Assembly: GCA_907163375.1 (NCBI GenBank)
Contig: CAJQUW010012670.1
Coordinates: forward strand, 547,001-611,000
Source of the DNA: Prostheceraeus crozeri
Taxonomy: Eukaryota > Platyhelminthes > Polycladida > Euryleptidae
DNA: 64,000 bases
Direction: 5' to 3'
Every line of letters starts with the position of its first letter. Position 1 is the first letter of the stretch. This document shows positions 10,657 through 21,153 of this stretch, one piece after another. Position numbers and translations under genes: made by a program. The notes beneath the pieces are model-generated. The model did no database searches. It was not told the origin of the DNA and was given only the letters and a program-made list of their open reading frames with translations.

Positions 10657-13532
10657 CTACAATACAAAGTCACGGAGATGACTTGGAGTAAGTCTGGATC
10701 GTCTAGGTCTCTGACATTCAAAAAATGATGTCACCTGCTCCTCACTTGACTTCTTCGAATCACCATTCCCCGAACAGTCAGGTTGTACCACTTCGGACAG
10801 TGCTGTCGGTTCAGCTTCCGGATGGACTTCAACAAATTCAGATGTTGATTGAATAGAAGAGGCTGGAGAAATTGGTTGGCTCGGACAAACATGACCAGGC
10901 GCCTTTCTCAAGTCTGACACATGTCGTGGGATTCCATCAACTTCCACCGTCAAATTGCCTGTGATATTGGTCACTTCTCCCAATTCCCACTGTGTCGTGC
11001 ATCTAGCATTTGGTGGTTTCACAAACACAGGATCCCCGATTTGAAAGTCTATTTTGCATCTGCTTGCCACCATCATCCTCGATCAATGGATGCCGCCAGC
11101 TGTAGTTGAAAATTTCTTCACTTGGTGAGAGGCTGTTCTTTGCTTTTGGAGCCAAATTGTAGAAGTGTACAATTTCGAGCACATCTCCTTGGGTTCTTGC
11201 TGCCATTCGCTTAATTGTCCTGTGGTTGCGTTCCACAACACCATTGCCTGAAGGACGGTATGCACATCTGTATACAACTTTCAGCTTCCAGGAGTCAGCA
11301 AACTTCTTGAATTCTTCGGAGCGAAAGATGGTAGCGTTATCCAAGAGCAGTTCGTCAGGCGGTCCTCTCTCCCTGAAAACTTGTCCAAGTTCAGCAACAA
11401 CCAAAGCAGAAGTTTCGCTTGCCAAACGTCTCCAAATTGCGAACCTACTCGGCCCACAATCAATGATCGTCAGATAGTGCTTGGCCTTGTAGTGGGTTGC
11501 GTCAATGGAGAGCCTTGTCCAATTGTCCTCGACTTCAAGATTGCCTCTGTCCCACTGAATGGAATGAGGATCGATGCTTGAACAGGGAATGCACTTCGCA
11601 ATGACGTCTTCCACCTGCGTTCGATTAACATCCAAATGCGGATAATGGCGACTATAGAGTTTTCTCAATACCAAAATGGTGCAGACCATGGATTCGCTCA
11701 ATTTCAGCTAACGGAACGCAAGCTGGCAAAATTGAAGAGCAGCACTTGTGTCGCAGCCATTTTTGAGGCACTCTGGTCAGAGTATCCGCCTTGTTTTCCT
11801 CGGATCTCACCCACTTGATTGAAACGTTCAATGAGTACTCAGACACGATGTCTTTGATCAAGGACAGGCGCCGAAGGACAAGCGCTTCACCGAGTTCTTT
11901 GGTCTTGACTCTCTTGTCTCCACATAGAATTGATGTAACCCATTGGTTCACTGTGTATGAGTCTGTGATTAACTCTATTTCCTTTAAAGGCCACCTAACG
12001 GCTAGATTCAAGCCTTTAATAATGGACTCAAGCTCACTCAGATTAATGTGACCAACATCATGCGGTTTACGAAGCCAAGACCCATCCTCAACTATGTGAC
12101 CTTCTATTTCTAAAGCTACACCCATCGCTAGACTGCTAGCATCACACCAAACTTTCCCTTTGTCAACACAAGAAACAGACCAAATACCCTGAACTGGATC
12201 AAATTCATTCACACGAGTGCACAAATCTCCAACTAATGCCACTACGTTGTCAGAAAGCTTCTCATCCCAATGTCCTTCTGAACTCAACCTTTTCAAGTAA
12301 GAACATGCCGGCCTAAGCCATCCACACACAGGAAAATGTCCAGTCAGTCTTCCACACAAAGCAAATAATTGCCTTTTTGTCATAACATCCGAAAATCTCG
12401 AAATATCATTGTCCCTCTTCCATCTACAAACTTCACCCTTTTCCTCAATCCTAAGCCCAAGGACCCTGGCTCCCTGAAGTTTCTCAGGTGGCTTTGCTTC
12501 AAGTCCAAACTTGGCAAGAACACGTAGGACCCTGCAGTTATCGACAAAGTCGTTGTTTACGATGATATCATCGATGTAGGAGTCGGTATTTTTACGCACT
12601 AAATCATCTGATCCCAAAACAAATTGCAAGATTTTTGTCATTATCTTTGGGGCAGCATTCAAGCCATATCCCAATCGCGTCAGACAGTATGCTGATCCTT
12701 TATACTTCACTACTTGGTATCGCCACAAACCCTCATCAACGTGTATTTGTAGATAAGCTTTGCGAAGGTCAATGACACTTAAATTATTTCCCAACTTACG
12801 CCAGTTTCTGATTTTCTCGGAGCACACTGAGCTTTCTGCTGTATGGCTCGATATGTAGGCATTTAGCTCACGAAAGTCCATGACTGGACGCACTTTGTTC
12901 TTATTTATTTGAATGACAGCCATCAATGGAATCAAAGCGTCATAATCATCTTCATACTTTTTTAGCCATCCCTTTTCTATCCAATCATCAACCTCGCTGC
13001 AATAATCATCTTTTGCCGAATCTGGAATTTTATATTGGCTTCTTAAATTCCTCAGATCTGGTTCAGCCAGAAACTTCCATCTCACAACCCACCTACCTCC
13101 TTCGAACGTAGCGGTGAAGTCTTGGTCAACAATCCTAATGGGCTCATCCTTTATAGACGAGTCCTTCGGAGTGATGCCATCACAAGCAACGACCTCATAG
13201 CCTTGTTCAAAAGATTTCTTTTCCATTGAAGTTAGGGCAAAAGTGGGATTTATTTCACTGACAAAAGTGACTTTGTTGTCCTTCTCTATGATTCCGCCAC
13301 TAGCATTAATGAAGTCCATACCCAAAATAATTCCGAAGCCTTCCACAATCTTTGTGACGAGGCAATCCAGCACAATAATGCGCCCAAATAGCTTAACTTC
13401 AAGTTTGCAGGAACCATCACAAACTATCTGACTGTCGTCCATTATCACCACGATGGACTTTTCATTCGAAATACAACTCTTGTTGATCACATTTCGAGAG
13501 ACAATGGATTTGGTGCACCCAGTATCAATCAT
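10657..13532 (-). pseudogene. Pol region of element B (PR-RT-RNase H-IN)
   Basis: Protease motif MIDTGCTKSIVSRNVI and GIILGMDFINASGG; reverse transcriptase with KVRPVMDFRELNAYI, VIDLRKAYLQIHVDEGLWRY, RLGYGLNAAPKIMTKIL and catalytic SYIDDIIVN; RNase H with VWCDASSLAMGVALE, LSELESIIKGL, LITDSYTVNQWV and NKADTLTRVP; integrase with LSIDATHYK, LLLDNATIF and NGVVERNHRTIK, followed by a C-terminal GDPVFVKPP/WELGEVTN segment. The region is a broken fossil in more than one frame. Gene order PR-RT-RH-IN supports a Ty3/Gypsy affinity, whereas the 5-bp duplication would also suit BEL; the RT favours the former. Confidence 0.85.
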
Positions 13533-13633
13533 TCCATTTGTTAGGGTGTTATTGACTTCAATTTCTCTGGAAGGAACTTGCGCTCGAATATGATATGGGA
13601 AGAGGCCACTTGCGCAATAGTGAACAGCTTCCC

Positions 13634-14347
13634 CTACTCGTTTTTTTGATCATCCTTTTCGGACATCAACTTTGGGCAACTACCTATCATGTGGCCTACT
13701 TCTCCACACTTAAAACATCTCCTCTCCCGCATTAGTGAACAACGATTCCTAGTGTGTCCCTCCTTCCCACAATTGTAGCAAATGATCCTTCTACTAACTT
13801 GTGATTTTGAATGGCCGTTCCTATCTACATGTACATTCCTAGTCACACAACATGTTTCAAAGGTTTTTGACTTCAACAAAGCTCTAGTTCTTTGCAGAAT
13901 GAGTTCTAAAGTCATCTCAGACAAACAGCAAGCAGCCTTCAACTGTTGCTTTATTTCAATTGGAAGCCCGCAAATGAAGGCACACTTCAAGTACTCTAAA
14001 TTGGTTTCTGAACCAATAAGCTTCATCATTCTTTTCAAATCGGCTAAGTACACATCTACTGATTCACTGATTAGCAGTGTTCTATTTATCAAAGACTCAT
14101 ACACAGTGAACTTATCATGGTTAAAAACATCAATAAGTGCAGATTTTACCTTTGAAAAATCTTTGCGAGTCTCCTCTGACAAGCCTTTGTAGACAGAAAA
14201 TGCTCCTCCAGTCAAAAACAAAGGTAGAAAATTCGCCAAGTCATCGATCTTTTGCAGTGATGCAACCATCTCCAACTTGTCAGACCATTCAATGAAATCA
14301 CCTTCTCCATTGTACTTCTCAGTAATGTCCGAGAACTTGACTGACAT
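13634..14347 (-). CDS. Gag of element B
   Basis: About 238 residues from the start MSVKFSDITEKYNGEGDF, which I prefer because it follows the LTR by only 18 bases; the frame is also open a little further upstream into the LTR. The middle is helical with retrotransposon gag-like spacing (IEWSDKLEMVA, FLTGGAFSVYKGL, FICGLPIEIKQQLKAA). Two CCHC knuckles close the protein: CYNCGKEGHTRNRC and CFKCGEVGHMIGSC. It would package the element RNA. The very short leader between LTR and start means the primer-binding site lies almost against the initiator. Confidence 0.85.
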   Translation of the reverse strand: MSVKFSDITEKYNGEGDFIEWSDKLEMVASLQKIDDLANFLPLFLTGGAFSVYKGLSEETRKDFSKVKSALIDVFNHDKFTVYESLINRTLLISESVDVYLADLKRMMKLIGSETNLEYLKCAFICGLPIEIKQQLKAACCLSEMTLELILQRTRALLKSKTFETCCVTRNVHVDRNGHSKSQVSRRIICYNCGKEGHTRNRCSLMRERRCFKCGEVGHMIGSCPKLMSEKDDQKNE

Positions 14348-14365
14348 GTTGTTGCCGTGATATCT

Positions 14366-14849
14366 TGTAAGTTGATAATTGAAAACCAACGAACGATCTC
14401 AGGAGCTTGTATTGACCAACAACCTCACCCAAAGGCTTAACTCGAGAGACTGAATAATCAGTCAAGCCCAAAATACAAAAAGCTGTTCAAACAAGTTCAA
14501 AATTCATGCTGATAGGCAACAAGCTATTTACAAAGTCCTTAAAATTCATACAGATAGAAACATGGCACAAGAAATATCTAGTCAGGTAAGAAATCTATAA
14601 AATCACGATAATTACATAGTATTGACTTAAGGACCTACTGCTAAACACATAAAAAAGGCATAGTCAACTGTGATATCTACATAACATAGTACTGACCACT
14701 ACATGCTTACCATTAGCTATGTCAAAGAAAGTCTAGAAGCCGTCGATCGATAAAATTGGATTTGCCGTCGGAGAAGTACAACCAAAAAAATTAATAAAAT
14801 TTAGTCAATATTAACAAAGTGAATTTTCAGTTTGTGCACAAGTCTTACA
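14366..14849 (-). repeat. 5' LTR of element B
   Basis: 484 bp; differs from 10144-10626 by about two substitutions and one extra A. Confidence 0.88.
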
Positions 14850-15099
14850 CGTATTTTATCATCAATTAGTTATAGAGCAAGAACTCTTCCTTTGGATGGT
14901 TTATAGCTAAGTTACATTTTATGAATATCTTTGCTATGCTAGATAAGCTTATAAGATCTATGCTAGAGTAAGTTTTGCGTAGGGTACACTGGGTGAAAAT
15001 GCGCAACCTAATTAATTAAGGAAGGAGGTACCGCGAAGACATTGTCTTGTCACTAAACCCCAAAGTTGTTACAACATTTCATTTTGTTTATGTTATATC

Positions 15100-18000
15100 A
15101 CATGTTTGGATGTGAGTTTATCTCAATTCTTTGTGACAGTTTATATGTCGACGATATACATGTACTATCTGGCGGTTCTTCACGTGCAGATGTCCTTAAG
15201 TTGAGACAGGACGCTGATCAAATATTCTCCGAAGCAGGAATGAAACTCGTGAAGTTCGCAGTGTTGCCACTCCTGAGATATTTATCTCAGCTGAGATATT
15301 TTCGGATTATCTGAGATATTGAGATATTTTACTGAGATCTTTTGGCTTCAGAGATACTTTTTGATGGGTGATAAATTTAAACAATTTTCACTTGTTTTTG
15401 CCAAAATGGAGACTTTGTAACATAATTATGATGTTAATGACATTACCAGTGATATTTGACGTACAATAATTAAAGGACACATCAGGAAAATATTGCGTCG
15501 CTATTGTCATAACTTCGTTTAATTTGTGAGCACAATGAGCGCAATTTTAAATTGCAAAAAGTAATTTGCTTTCGTATGCACTATCCTTTTGACCTATTTC
15601 AGAAATATTGTTAATAAACTTGCTTATTTCAAAAGGTGTGGCATGACGTTTTGGGTAGGGTTGACGCTTCTGTTTTGACATAAAAAAACGACTGCACTTG
15701 CAGGATCAATCTGTCAGACAGCTGATTGCGAAATGCAGATGGGTATTTGCATCTCTGTGTCCATGTTACTTGAACTAGCTAATGGATTTCTGGAATGAGG
15801 AAGCTGGCAATTTGATTTTTAATCTGTGACAACACTGCTGTTATTTGATGTGAAATGTTCAGCGGACATGTATCATGTAGAAACAATTTTGTATGCACTG
15901 ATAAGAAGTTTTATCGGTACTATTGTTATTTACTGGTCTTTGCAATGTGAAATTGTGATTTACTGTCATCGGAATTCACGGTCCCTCCTAACGCCACCTT
16001 CAAGAGCACTGTGAACAGTTGTTGCTTACTGCAGCTGCATGCAACTAAACAAATTTTGCCCATATCCATTGTTATGACCATGATGAGCATGAAAGGTTAT
16101 GCAAAAGCGAATCGCAATGTCGCAGGGTTATGCACATTGCATCGCTATATGATCATAACCAGTCATTCCTCGAGCTAGTTATGAAATATTAGTCGTTTCG
16201 CAGTCGTGCCAATGTAGGCCATGAGGCAAGTGTGACTTTTCAATGTCATTCTCATGGAGTTCTTGTTTTAAAAACGTTGCTTTTTGTTCTTGCATGTCTT
16301 CACTGTCATTTATGACAGGACCCGTCATTTGCGGTGGGATGAAGTATGTAATGTACTTGTAAATGGGACTAAATTTTCAAGCCCGGCCCAGACCTGTTTT
16401 TATCGGAAATATTCAGACCTAGACCCGGCCTGCCCTCTTATATAGGCCCACAGTCAATATATAAGCGATTCTACCGAGTTTGCATTAGTACAATAGTACT
16501 AACAATACTAAGTACAAGTCTAACAATAGTATCTACATTCATGGTTGATTTTTCTCAATCTGCTTGAAAACTGGATGAATTTGAGTTAGATTATCATCAT
16601 AAACTGGGTGTGGTCTGCATTATATAATTTTTGATCGTAGGTAACCAAACGATTGGTACATTCAAAGTCTAATCGATTCGACTTATTTCGGATTACAAGA
16701 GAATGTATAACGGTAAAGCGCGCCTAGGCAACAGCATCGACAGATATTTCTAAATTTAGTTACTGATAACTGTAATTTTGAGACTCCTTAATTTTTTTTA
16801 ATATATTCCAACACGTGAAAATATTCTTATTCCATAATTTACGCTAATATGATTACATTATTTTATCGCATTATTTCTAGATTATGTTAAATCATAAATC
16901 ATGCGTCTTTTTGCTTTCAAATATATAGTTTTTACAGTGCTTTATATTGACTAGACATGGCTTGATATATACCTCGCTGAAGGCTTATATCTACCATAGC
17001 TAGTCAATAAAAAGCAGTATATTCCTCGAAAGGTAACTATAACGGCATTATCAACCGACACTGAACAACAAACAAGGATCTGTCACAAACAAGGTCATGA
17101 TTCTTTATAAGAAGGAGAAGAATCTCCTTGATACATAGCATGGTAGAAAAATAGATAATACCTTAGAATGAGGTACCATATCACATAGTAGAACGGCTAT
17201 CTATGTACATATTAAAGTCATTTTCCGTGCTGATGCTCCAAGCTGTCAGATTTAGGATTTACATATAACACTTCCCAGGGGGACTGATAATACACTGTAT
17301 CATGCAATATTTACCTGAGATATTTTTTTGATCTGAGATATTTTGATTTTTGAGAGTGGCAACACTGAGTTCGCCACATCAGATCTAGAGCTTCGACAAC
17401 GGTGGTGTCTTGAGAAAGACTTTGTCTACATTCTTGGTCTACGCTGGAACCTTAAGGAAGATATCCTGTCATTAAAGCCCTTCTCTTCAGAGCTTGTGAG
17501 GACTCGCCGCCAATTGCCAATTGCCCCGGGCATTTGATTCCTTTCGATTGTTATCACCATGGACTATTCGTGATCGTTTTCTTGTTCAGGAAGCATGGCG
17601 AAATGGTGATATGGACACTCAGCAATCTAAAGCTGTATTCAGTGAACTAGAGTTGCTACAGGCGGAAAATCAGGATATTTGTCGCCTCACTTGGAATCGA
17701 GTTACTTCAATTTCTGAAAATTCTGAACTCATTATTTACGTCGATGCCTCTGAACGAGCCTACGCTACCTGCATTTATCTGTGGTCACCTTCGGATTAAG
17801 GTCAACTTACCTTCGCCCGATGTCGCGTCGCACCGCTGAAGAAGTGCCTTCCGACTTTACCTCGACTCGAGCTGATGGCTGCACTTACCGGAGCTAGAGC
17901 ATTGGTGTATCTGCGAACGGTATTTTCATCCCTGAAGAAACTCATATACAATTTACTCTGATTCGATGATCGTATTGGGATGGATACGAAATAGATCTAA

Positions 18001-18378
18001 AGATCTGTTTGTGAGAAATCGAGTGCACGAAATCCGTTCATTGACCGATCCTTCTTTGTGGTTTCACATTCCTACATCATCAAATCCTGCCGATTTGCCG
18101 ACACCTGGTAAGACTGCCAAGGAATTAATGGAATCGACTTTGTGGTGGAACGGACTTCCCTATCACCGAGAAGAGAAGACTATTACTTCAGTGTCGTTTT
18201 GTGATAATATTTCTTCGCGTGATCCTGTGTTTCCTGTCCATAAATGGTCATCGTCGACAAAGGCGTGTAAAATTGTCGCTTACGTTCGACGTTTCTGCCA
18301 CAATGTGAAGGGAATCAAACAACGGTTAACTGGTTCGATACAAATGGATGAGTTGAAGACTGCACGAGAGACTCCATA
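15100..18378 (+). pseudogene. BEL/Pao retrotransposon remnant, split by a TIR element
   Basis: Fossil pieces of a BEL/Pao Pol. On the left the RT palm end is seen with SLYVDDIHVLSGG and ADQIFSEAGMKL; on the right (17369 onward) come FVYILGLRWNLKEDILSL, then the RNase H part with IIYVDASERAYA, SMIVLGWIRNRSKDLFVRNR and STLWWNGLP. No LTRs are found, and the remnant is old and broken in several places. A 2.1-kb element (15259-17367) lies inside it. Confidence 0.75.
15259..17367. mobile_element. non-autonomous TIR element, 2.1 kb
   Basis: Ends are inverted copies CAGTGTTGCCACTC (15259-15272) and GAGTGGCAACACTG (17354-17367), flanked by the 6-bp duplication AGTTCG (15253-15258 and 17368-17373). 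Both subterminal regions carry repeated CTGAGATATT blocks (at least four on the left, two on the right), likely transposase-binding sites. The interior has no convincing frame. TIR sequence resembles hAT-type ends, but the 6-bp duplication does not fit hAT (8 bp), so the superfamily is undecided. Confidence 0.75.
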
Positions 18379-18394
18379 GTGTGTGAAACCCAGC

Positions 18395-18460
18395 GCAACC
18401 TGCTAATAGGTTTCCCCTTGAGGAAGAGCGAATGCTCGAAACGCGTCGGGGTTGCTGATT
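18395..18460 (+). other. hammerhead-like RNA motif (degenerate)
   Basis: CCCCTTGAGGAAGAGCGAAT followed by GCTCGAAACG reproduces the hammerhead layout CUGANGA - stem II (GAGC/GCTC) - GAAA, as found in Penelope-like and other retroelements, with GGGG after it able to pair with CCCC before it. The first core position is T instead of C, so it may be inactive. Low certainty. Confidence 0.3.
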
Positions 18461-18585
18461 TTAAAATTTTATTTCACTTTACGCCATTAAACGTATTCGA
18501 AACGAGTGTCTTTGTACGCTTTCAACACAATGAAAAATCACCTGTTGACGGCTATACTTTAATGGCCTATTTGTTTGCATTGTAG

Positions 18586-19464
18586 ATGTCAAACGGAGAG
18601 AGAATGAAGCGTCGTGTGTCCCCTCCCAGAATGTTCGAGTCAGTGAAATATGTGCTATTCTACATTCCAGATGAGAAACGATATCTGGTTTTGTCAACGG
18701 CCTCAACTTTATTTCCGAAGAGTATGGATTTGAAGTACGCCAAAACCTTTGAGGAAGTGACAATCCATGACAAACTTACAGGAAATTTCACGGCTCAGTA
18801 TCTGGACTGTTCGAGTAGTGAAGGGGAAATGGAGTTGAAGCAGAGAAGACTTACAAAGCGATTAGAAGGAAATTTGACTATTGATAGTCAAACAAATCTA
18901 AATGAGACTATCACGTCGGATATTGGTCCTTCAATTTCGAATATCACAGCGATTTCCATGTCTGGAGGAAGTCCAGAACGTGATTCCGTTGCAGTTGAAG
19001 CAGCTGATGAAAATATTACTTCAGCGTCTGACACTAATTTCATTGTTAAACGACCTTGCTGTGACAAATGTCACACATCTTTTGCAAATATTTTGAAAAC
19101 CCAAAAATCAATCCTGCGACAACTGAAAAAAAATGCGACCTCGAGTAGAAGCACGGAAGAAAATGAAATAGATCTCTCTAAAGTTGATCCAGTTTTCTAT
19201 GAGGGTACCAACTTGTCTACCTTAGGGTCAGCCAATCTGAACATGTCTTCGTATGGCGAGGTACTTGGAAGACATTTATTCCGCGACGATGAATTGAAGG
19301 AAAAAATGTTATTCCCCGTACGAGATACCGGGCGCCCCCCGCTATCACCTGTTAGGTCGAAAGTTTTCAAACAAGCCGTGAAAGCCAGGTTCAAACAAGA
19401 TTCGGCAGAAGCAGTACGAATTGCTGTTGCGGCCGTCAATCAACTGGGCCTTGATATTAAGTGA
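18586..19464 (+). CDS. BEN-domain protein, probable transposon cargo
   Basis: A 292-residue intact frame. The N-terminal ~70 residues (MFESVKYVLFYIPDEKRYLV ... LTGNFTAQYLDCSSSEGEME) look like a small globular domain. The middle is low-complexity and contains CCDKCHTSF. The C-terminal ~70 residues match a BEN domain: LGRHLFRDDELKEKMLFP, then TGRPPLSPVRSKVFKQAVKA, then AVNQLGLDIK. BEN domains bind DNA and recruit chromatin factors. It lies on the same strand as and 1.7 kb upstream of the Tnp2 transposase, so it may be a second gene of that transposon, analogous in position to an accessory DNA-binding protein. It could instead be a captured host gene; expression is not shown. Confidence 0.65.
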   Translation: MSNGERMKRRVSPPRMFESVKYVLFYIPDEKRYLVLSTASTLFPKSMDLKYAKTFEEVTIHDKLTGNFTAQYLDCSSSEGEMELKQRRLTKRLEGNLTIDSQTNLNETITSDIGPSISNITAISMSGGSPERDSVAVEAADENITSASDTNFIVKRPCCDKCHTSFANILKTQKSILRQLKKNATSSRSTEENEIDLSKVDPVFYEGTNLSTLGSANLNMSSYGEVLGRHLFRDDELKEKMLFPVRDTGRPPLSPVRSKVFKQAVKARFKQDSAEAVRIAVAAVNQLGLDIK

Positions 19465-19507
19465 GGTCGTCGTAAGCGAAAAATTGAAATTGATGACTAG
19501 TTGGGCC

Positions 19508-19735
19508 TACATCATTTGTTAACACGAAGTAATTGTGAAGGTCACATGCTGAATTTTCTGACATGATTTTTACCGCTAACTTTTTTACATAGGTCTGCAT
19601 CATTTGTTAACACGAAGTAATTGTGAAGGTCACATGCTGACTTTTCTGACATATGATTTTTACCGCAAACTTTTTTTACATAGGTCTGCATCATTTGTTA
19701 ACACGAAGTAATTGTGAAGGTCACATACTGAAGTA
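19508..19735 (+). repeat. tandem repeat, ~90-bp unit
   Basis: Two and a half copies of a unit beginning CATCATTTGTTAACACGAAG (starts at 19510, 19598 and 19689), each followed by TAATTGTGAAGGTCACAT, CTGACAT and a T-rich stretch. Immediately downstream of the BEN gene stop. Confidence 0.85.
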
Positions 19736-19739
19736 CATG

Positions 19740-21140
19740 CAGTCTCTTCCTATTTTTGCGGCTGTTTTTACATGTGGGCAATTCCGCGCATGTCGTACGT
19801 ACAATTGGACAATATATAGAGATATTTTCCTCACTTTGAAGTCACGAATTGGAATTATTTGAAATTTTGATGCCAAGCCCATACCTCATCTGGCTCTCTC
19901 TGGGGCGCGTGATTGCCCATATCTCATTTTTCTTAATTTTTGTGTGATGCTTACACCATTGTTTTTGTTAGATCTAGCCATGGTATAGTTCATTTGTGAG
20001 GCAAATTATTTGTATTGAGATTCCTCTTTTGTATATGCATGTACATCTAGCTAATATGTTATACTGATGCTACGATAACAATATACTCACGCGCTGTTGC
20101 ACACCCTGTCCTCTTCTATCAAACATGTACCTAGTTATTCAAAACAGTTATGCAAAGGGGTCGGTCATTAATAGTGTTACGTGGACATTACTTGCAGTAA
20201 TTGGAAACCAGATTTATTACGTTGTTGTATTCCCTACTATGTCATACCACGGTAAGGAAGAAAAGCTGTACTGAATGCCAAATGAAAGCCAAGGACAGAC
20301 TTCTGTCAATCACAACAGAAATGCGTAGTTTCGTAGCCTTTTTATAAATGAATTTCTGTTGTTATATTATTATTACTAACACAGATGCACGAAGAATATT
20401 GCTAAAATTGGACTGAAAAAATAATTGAAATTGCAGAACAAACTCGAATGGATAAAACAGTGGATAAATAACTATAAAAGTGGTCAGCTGCGTAACATTT
20501 CGCACTGTAGTTCTTTTTTATATAAGGGGCTATGCATGTCTTTCCATCTTTTTATGAATACAAGTCCATCTTGATATGGTCGATTTTTCTGTCCACTGAA
20601 AAATGTTACTTGGTTAGCTTGTATTAATGAAAAATCTGTATATGTCTTCATAGAGGTATCTTTTTTTATATTGCATTAAGGCACTTATGAAGGGAGCCCA
20701 ATGATAATGGGATTTTGATCTATTGCAGCTACTATAATATGTGTGCACAATTCTGCCCCAATTGATGGACTTGGTCCTATTTTCTTGATATTTTCATATT
20801 CCGTTAGAAAAGATAACGAGCTTTTAAACGACATACTGGTACTTACTTTTGTTATTTAAACTAAATCTTGGCCTAAGAAGATACAGACCACTTGTAATGC
20901 CCTCAATTTTCTGGATTTTGCCATAGGATATACTAATCAATCTATGCTTATGCGTGTATATTGGTATGCTTGTGGACCACATGAAATCTGTCACGTTGTT
21001 CTAGTTAATGCCTTATCCCTCTCCCTCACAAAATTTGTCAATTTCGGGACATCCCTATAAATTGTGAACTGTTCCTTGATATGACTAGTAAACACAACTT
21101 CACTTTTTCTATGATTTTGCATGGTGAAAGACTTACTTAT
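19740..21140. other. non-coding spacer
   Basis: No gene-like frame. It probably contains the promoter and an untranslated first exon of the transposase, because the transposase start codon follows a splice acceptor (TTATATTTTCAG) at 21137-21148. Confidence 0.35.
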
Positions 21141-21153
21141 ATTTTCAGGTAAA

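Larger units (their letters stand above)
10144..14849 (-). mobile_element. Ty3/Gypsy-like LTR retrotransposon B
   Basis: Minus-strand element with LTRs at 10144-10626 and 14366-14849 (TGT...ACA ends) and 5-bp target duplication CGTAT (10139-10143 and 14850-14854). The LTRs differ by only about three positions, so it is young. Parts in order: gag with two zinc knuckles, protease, reverse transcriptase, RNase H, integrase. Nearly whole but broken, about two breaks. It belongs to a compact lineage in which the RT carries GYGLNAAPKIMTKIL and YIDDI; I do not name the clade. Confidence 0.88.

Noticed and set aside
15826-16014. Small gene inside the 2.1-kb TIR element
   Set aside because: 62 codons without motif; the element appears non-autonomous.
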